A stretch of DNA of 36,612 nucleotides from contig JAHDYJ010000023.1 in NCBI GenBank assembly GCA_023383795.1, forward strand, positions 12,288 to 48,899, written 5' to 3'. The position numbers were made by a program, and so were the translations under genes. This document shows positions 33,750-36,612 of this stretch, in pieces; position 1 is the first letter of the stretch; every line of letters begins with the position of its first letter. The notes beneath the pieces are model-generated. The model saw only the letters and a list, made by a program, of their open reading frames with translations. It searched no databases and had not been told where the DNA came from. The DNA is from Burkholderiales bacterium (GTDB lineage: Bacteria; Pseudomonadota; Gammaproteobacteria; Burkholderiales; SG8-39).

Positions 33750-34094
33750 TCACGGCGCGCCCGGCAGCAGCCGGCGCGGATCGCACTCCGGCACGTCGAC
33801 CGCGATCAGCTTGTCGCGCGAGCGCTCGCCCGCGGCGACGCGGACCCGGGCGCGCGCGACGCCCAGCAGCTCCGCGACGAGCTCGGCCGCAGCGGCGTTC
33901 GCGCGGCCCTCGATCGGCGGCGCCGCGATCCGCAGCTTGAGGCGCTCGCCGTGCAGCCCGCTCACCGCGCTCCGCTTCGCGCCGGGCTGCACGTGCACCG
34001 CGATCGTCCAGCCGGTCGCCGACCGCCTCAGCCAGGCCGGGGCGGGCGCGATGCGCTCGACGCCCTTCGTCCCGCCGCGCGCGCCCGGGCGCAT
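33750..34094 (-). CDS. DUF167 (YggU-like) protein
   Basis: The 114-residue protein carries the DUF167 signature: WTIAVHVQPGAKRSAVSGLHGERLKLRIAAPPIEGRANAAAAELVAELLGV, followed by VRVAAGERSRDKLIAVD. The family fold is known (beta/alpha) but its function is not. The N-terminus (MRPGARGGTKGVERIAP) is an extra basic stretch. Its ATG overlaps the yggT stop as TGATG, making it the last gene of proC-yggT-DUF167. It is convergent with pyrC'. Confidence 0.9.
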   Translation of the reverse strand: MRPGARGGTKGVERIAPAPAWLRRSATGWTIAVHVQPGAKRSAVSGLHGERLKLRIAAPPIEGRANAAAAELVAELLGVARARVRVAAGERSRDKLIAVDVPECDPRRLLPGAP

Positions 34095-34657
34095 CAGCGC
34101 ATCGAGGTGAGCAGCAGCCGCGGCGTGTTGTCCAGCGCGATCAGCAGGATCTGCAGCACGAGCACCACGAACAGCGGCGAGAGGTCGATGTTGCCGATCG
34201 GCGGGATGAAGCGGCGGAAGACGCCGTAGAGCGGCCGCGTCAGCGCGTCGAACACCGGCGCGAGCGGCGCGTACGGGCTCACCCAGCTGATGATGACCTG
34301 CACGATCACCACGAACATGCCGAGGTGCAGGCAAGAGCGCACGAGCTCGAACAGCGAGCCAAGCAGGAGCAGCGAGCCGCCGGTGGCGAGCCCGCCGCCG
34401 GCGAGCGAGAAGAGCACCGCCAGCTGCACGAACGTCGCGAGCCAGGCGAGCACGAGACTCGGCAGGTCGTAGCCGCGGAAGGTCGGCACCACGCGCCTGA
34501 GCGGCATCACCGCCCAGTCGGTGAGCGCCATCACGAACTGCCCGACGGGATTGCGGAACGGCGCGCGGAACGCCTGCATGAAGAAGCGCGCGAGCGCGAG
34601 GTAGATGATCAGTCCGAACGCGGTCCGGACCAGCAGCTCGGCGATCTGCCCGAACAT
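34094..34657 (-). CDS. YggT family membrane protein
   Basis: The 187-residue protein is made of two similar YggT units, each with a hydrophobic segment followed by a conserved motif: FRAPFRNPVGQFVMALTDWA in the first half and WVSPYAPLAPVFDALTRPLY in the second, ending in IDLSPLFVVLVLQIL. About four to five membrane helices are visible. YggT proteins are inner-membrane proteins of uncertain function; an osmotic or ion role has been suggested for one. ATG overlaps the proC stop (TGATG). Confidence 0.9.
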   Translation of the reverse strand: MFGQIAELLVRTAFGLIIYLALARFFMQAFRAPFRNPVGQFVMALTDWAVMPLRRVVPTFRGYDLPSLVLAWLATFVQLAVLFSLAGGGLATGGSLLLLGSLFELVRSCLHLGMFVVIVQVIISWVSPYAPLAPVFDALTRPLYGVFRRFIPPIGNIDLSPLFVVLVLQILLIALDNTPRLLLTSMR

Positions 34658-35472
34658 CAGTCGTCCTTCCCGAACTCGTCGCCGAGCTCGTGCGCGCGGC
34701 GGTTCGCCGCGTGCAGCGCGCGCACGATCGCTTCCTTGACGCCGTCGGCCTGCATCGAGGCGAGCGCGCGCTCGGTGGTGCCGCCCTTGGAGGTGACGCG
34801 GCTGCGCAGCGTCGCGATCGGCTCGTCGGAGCGGGCGGCGAGCTCGGCGGCGCCGCGCACCGTCTCGATCGCGAGCGCGTGGCCGACCGTCGCGGGCAGC
34901 CCCAGCTCGGCGGCGGCCTGCTCGAGCGCCTCGATGAAGTAGAAGACGTAGGCCGGGCCGCTGGCCGAGACCGCCGTGACCGGGTCGAGCAGCGCCTCCT
35001 CGGCCACCCACACCACCTTGCCCACGGCCTCGAGGATCGCCTGGATCTGCCCGCGCGCCGCGGCATCGACTTCGGCGCGCGCGTACACGCCGCTGATGCC
35101 GGCGCCGATCAGCGCCGGGGTGTTCGGCATGCAGCGCGCGATCCGGGTGGTGCCGCCCACCCAGCGCGAGATGTCCGCGATCCGGATGCCCGCCGCGACC
35201 GACAGCACCGCGCGGTCGCCGACGTGCGGATGCAGGGCGCGGCAGGCCTCGCGCGCCTGCTGCGGCTTGACCGCGAGCACGACGATGTCACCGAGCGGCT
35301 CGGCCTCCGCGGTCGAGCCGAAGCAGGCGACGCCGTAGCGCTCCGAGAGCCGCGCGCGCGCCTCGTGCAGCGGCTCCACGACGCCGATCGACGCCGCGGG
35401 CGTGCCGCGCGCGAGCAGGCCGCCGACGAGGGCCGTCGCCATGTTGCCGCCGCCGATGAAAATGATGCTCAA
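34657..35472 (-). CDS. proC: Pyrroline-5-carboxylate reductase
   Basis: ProC reduces pyrroline-5-carboxylate to proline with NAD(P)H. The 271-residue protein has the Rossmann loop IIFIGGGNMATALVGGL, VVLAVKPQQ, VLSVAAGI, IARCMPNTPALIGAGISG, the AVSASGPAYVFYFIEAL helix, and VTSKGGTTERALASM near the C-terminus, the classic P5CR signature. The start is TTG at 35470-35472, set by GGAGG (complement of 35477-35481) 4 nt upstream; there is no ATG in a suitable place. The gene heads proC-yggT-DUF167. Confidence 0.95.
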   Translation of the reverse strand: MSIIFIGGGNMATALVGGLLARGTPAASIGVVEPLHEARARLSERYGVACFGSTAEAEPLGDIVVLAVKPQQAREACRALHPHVGDRAVLSVAAGIRIADISRWVGGTTRIARCMPNTPALIGAGISGVYARAEVDAAARGQIQAILEAVGKVVWVAEEALLDPVTAVSASGPAYVFYFIEALEQAAAELGLPATVGHALAIETVRGAAELAARSDEPIATLRSRVTSKGGTTERALASMQADGVKEAIVRALHAANRRAHELGDEFGKDD

Positions 35473-35533
35473 GTCGCCTCCGGGAAGCGCCCTCGCCGGG
35501 CGGAACGGCGCAGTTTAGCAGCCGTTATCGAGT

Positions 35534-35635
35534 GAGGCGTGAGAGGCGAGGGATGACATTCGTCGCGCCGGGCGCACGGTAACCTGCCGCGCGCGCGGTG
35601 CGGTGCTGCTTCTCACTCCTCGCCTCTCACTCCTC
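35534..35635. repeat. Imperfect inverted repeat between yggS and proC
   Basis: Arm 35534-35556 (GAGGCGTGAGAGGCGAGG...) and the complement of 35613-35635 (GAGGAGTGAGAGGCGAGG...) match at 20 of 23 positions, with a GC-rich 56-bp centre. It fills most of the 200-bp gap between two genes on the same strand. Its build (GTGAG/GCGAG steps) resembles but is not identical to the repeat in ruvX. Confidence 0.65.
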
Positions 35636-35672
35636 GGTCCCAACTCGGCCCTAATGGGTCCTTACTTACTCC

Positions 35673-36362
35673 TCACGTCACCGCCCGCGCGCCGAAGATC
35701 GCCGTGCCGATGCGCACGATCGTGCTGCCGGCGGCGATCGCCGCCTCGAAGTCGTCCGACATGCCCATCGAGAGCGTGTCGAGCGCGAGGCCGTCGCGGT
35801 TGAGCGCGTCCTTGAGCTCCCGGAGCCGGTCGAACCGCCGGCGCTGAAGCGCCCCGTCCGGCGTGGGCTCGGGGATCGCCATCAGCCCGCGCAGCCGCAG
35901 GTTCGGCAGCCGCGCCACCGCCGCGGCGAGCGCCGGCGCCGCGTCCGGTGCGACACCCGCCTTGCTCGCCTCGCCGCTCACGTTGACCTCGATGCAGACC
36001 TGGAGCGGCGCCCGGCCCGCCGGGCGCTGCGCCGAGAGCCGCTCGGCGATCTTCGCGCGGTCGATCGAGTGGACCCAGTCGAAGGACTCCGCGATCGGCC
36101 GGGTCTTGTTGCTCTGGATCGGCCCGATGAAGTGCCACACGATCGCGAGGTCGGCGAGCGCGGGCAGCTTGCCGGTCGCCTCCTGGGCGTAGCTCTCGCC
36201 GAAGTCCCGCTGCCCGGCGTCGTACGCGGCGCGGATCGCATCCGGCCCGAAGGTCTTGGTCACCGCCACGAGAACTATGTCACGAGGGTCGCGGCCGGCC
36301 GCGCGCGCGCACCGCTCGATGCGGGACTTTACGCCTTGTAGGTTCGCCGCGATTGTGCGCAT
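35673..36362 (-). CDS. yggS: YggS family pyridoxal phosphate homeostasis protein
   Basis: The 229-residue protein binds PLP without known catalysis and helps keep B6 and amino-acid pools balanced. The cofactor lysine is K36 in LVAVTKTFGPDAIRAAYDAG. Other motifs are FGESYAQEATGKLPAL, WHFIGPIQSNKTRPIA, VNVSGEASKAGV, LRGLMAIPEP and LSMGMSDDFEAAIAAGSTIVRIGTAIFG. The ATG at 36360-36362 is used. It is divergent from pilT, and yggS-pilT divergence with proC downstream is conserved in many proteobacteria. Confidence 0.95.
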   Translation of the reverse strand: MRTIAANLQGVKSRIERCARAAGRDPRDIVLVAVTKTFGPDAIRAAYDAGQRDFGESYAQEATGKLPALADLAIVWHFIGPIQSNKTRPIAESFDWVHSIDRAKIAERLSAQRPAGRAPLQVCIEVNVSGEASKAGVAPDAAPALAAAVARLPNLRLRGLMAIPEPTPDGALQRRRFDRLRELKDALNRDGLALDTLSMGMSDDFEAAIAAGSTIVRIGTAIFGARAVT

Positions 36363-36365
36363 AAT
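36336..36365 (+). promoter_or_regulatory. Candidate pilT promoter overlapping the yggS start
   Basis: TTGTAG (36336-36341) and CATAAT (36360-36365) are 18 bp apart on the plus strand. The -10 matches consensus at five of six positions and covers the complement of the yggS ATG. Transcription would begin near 36372, leaving a leader of about 110 nt before pilT. Confidence 0.35.
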
Positions 36366-36480
36366 TCTCAAGTCCGCGCGGGAACAGGCTGAATTACAGG
36401 GACATTTTCGCGGCAGAGCACGCCCGTTCCGACGCCCGCAGCGACATCGCACGGCCCGCGCACAACCAGGAACGAATTAT

Positions 36481-36612
36481 ATGGACATCACCGAGTTGCT
36501 CGCCTTCGTCGTCAAGAACAAGGCGTCCGACCTGCACCTGTCGGCGGGGCTTCCGCCCATGATCCGCGTGCACGGCGACGTGCGGCGCATCAACCTGCCG
36601 CCGATGGAGCAC
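36481..36612 (+). CDS. pilT: Twitching motility ATPase PilT, 3' truncated by window end
   Basis: Only the first 44 codons are present: MDITELLAFVVKNKASDLHL SAGLPP, then IRVHGDVRRINLPPMEH. This is the PilT N-terminal domain, with the SDLHLSAG motif shared by PilT/PilB family hexameric ATPases. PilT drives pilus retraction. An AGGAA at 36469-36473 can act as ribosome-binding site before the ATG. With pilG-chpA in the same window, type IV pilus motility is strongly implied. Walker motifs lie beyond the window. Confidence 0.93.
   Translation, partial: MDITELLAFVVKNKASDLHLSAGLPPMIRVHGDVRRINLPPMEH

Noticed and set aside
1..36612. Search for CRISPR arrays, tRNA or rRNA genes, transposases, toxin-antitoxin pairs and prophage genes
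   Set aside because: No regularly spaced direct repeats, cloverleaf-like sequences, transposase motifs or phage proteins were seen by reading; a tRNAscan or HMM search was not available to confirm.

Overview
The window looks like a chromosomal core-genome segment from a very GC-rich (about 70 % G+C) proteobacterium, most probably a betaproteobacterium. The main evidence is gene order: an RNase II-family exonuclease, a TonB-like protein, aroE and mtgA; then thiD-thiE-hemL, rubredoxin and pilGHIJ-chpA; then yqgE-ruvX-pyrR-pyrB-pyrC' and the yggT-proC-yggS / pilT divergon. I see no rRNA, tRNA, CRISPR array, phage gene or transposase gene. Most genes are tightly packed with ATGA, GTGA or TGATG overlaps and GTG/TTG starts are common. 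The foreign-looking DNA is limited to short palindromic repeats and one small MITE-like element.

Layout. 1-3379 (+): the 3' end of an RNase II-type exonuclease, a solo TonB-like protein, shikimate dehydrogenase and a monofunctional peptidoglycan glycosyltransferase, closed by a strong hairpin. 3448-5715 (-): a NYN-LOTUS RNA-binding/nuclease-like protein and an MFS exporter of the UMF1/Atg22-like type. 5820-7742 (+): MgtE magnesium channel and MscL. 7884-10623 (-): an overlapping thiD-thiE-hemL operon. 10782-20989 (+): rubredoxin, then a type IV pilus chemosensory (Pil-Chp) cluster pilG-pilH-pilI-pilJ-chpA; no pilK or chpB lies inside the cluster.

21097-23832: a Spy/CpxP-like periplasmic chaperone divergent from a CpxR/CpxA-like two-component pair, with a spaced GTAAA direct-repeat operator between them; this reads as a self-contained envelope-stress module. 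23869-24732: a 6-phosphogluconate-dehydrogenase-like oxidoreductase with a DUF1932 C-terminus. 24758-26856 (-): TrkA-TrkH potassium uptake. 26960-29711 (-): a metallo-beta-lactamase-fold lipoprotein and a class I photolyase, separated by a MITE-like element whose end supplies the photolyase stop codon. 29865-33681 (+): yqgE-ruvX-pyrR-pyrB-pyrC', where PyrC' lacks the metal-binding HxH motif and is probably a non-catalytic partner of aspartate transcarbamoylase. 33750-36362 (-): DUF167 protein, YggT, ProC and YggS, divergent from pilT, which runs off the window.

The Pil-Chp genes, the pyr block, the TonB-like gene and proC-yggS-pilT are also linked in Pseudomonas aeruginosa (around PA0392-PA0413), so the window preserves an old neighbourhood in rearranged form. 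I did not find a clearly new defence or mobile system. The points most worth following are the CpxR-type operator, the pseudo-dihydroorotase, the MITE at phr, the repeat-encoded N-terminus of RuvX and the NYN-LOTUS gene.
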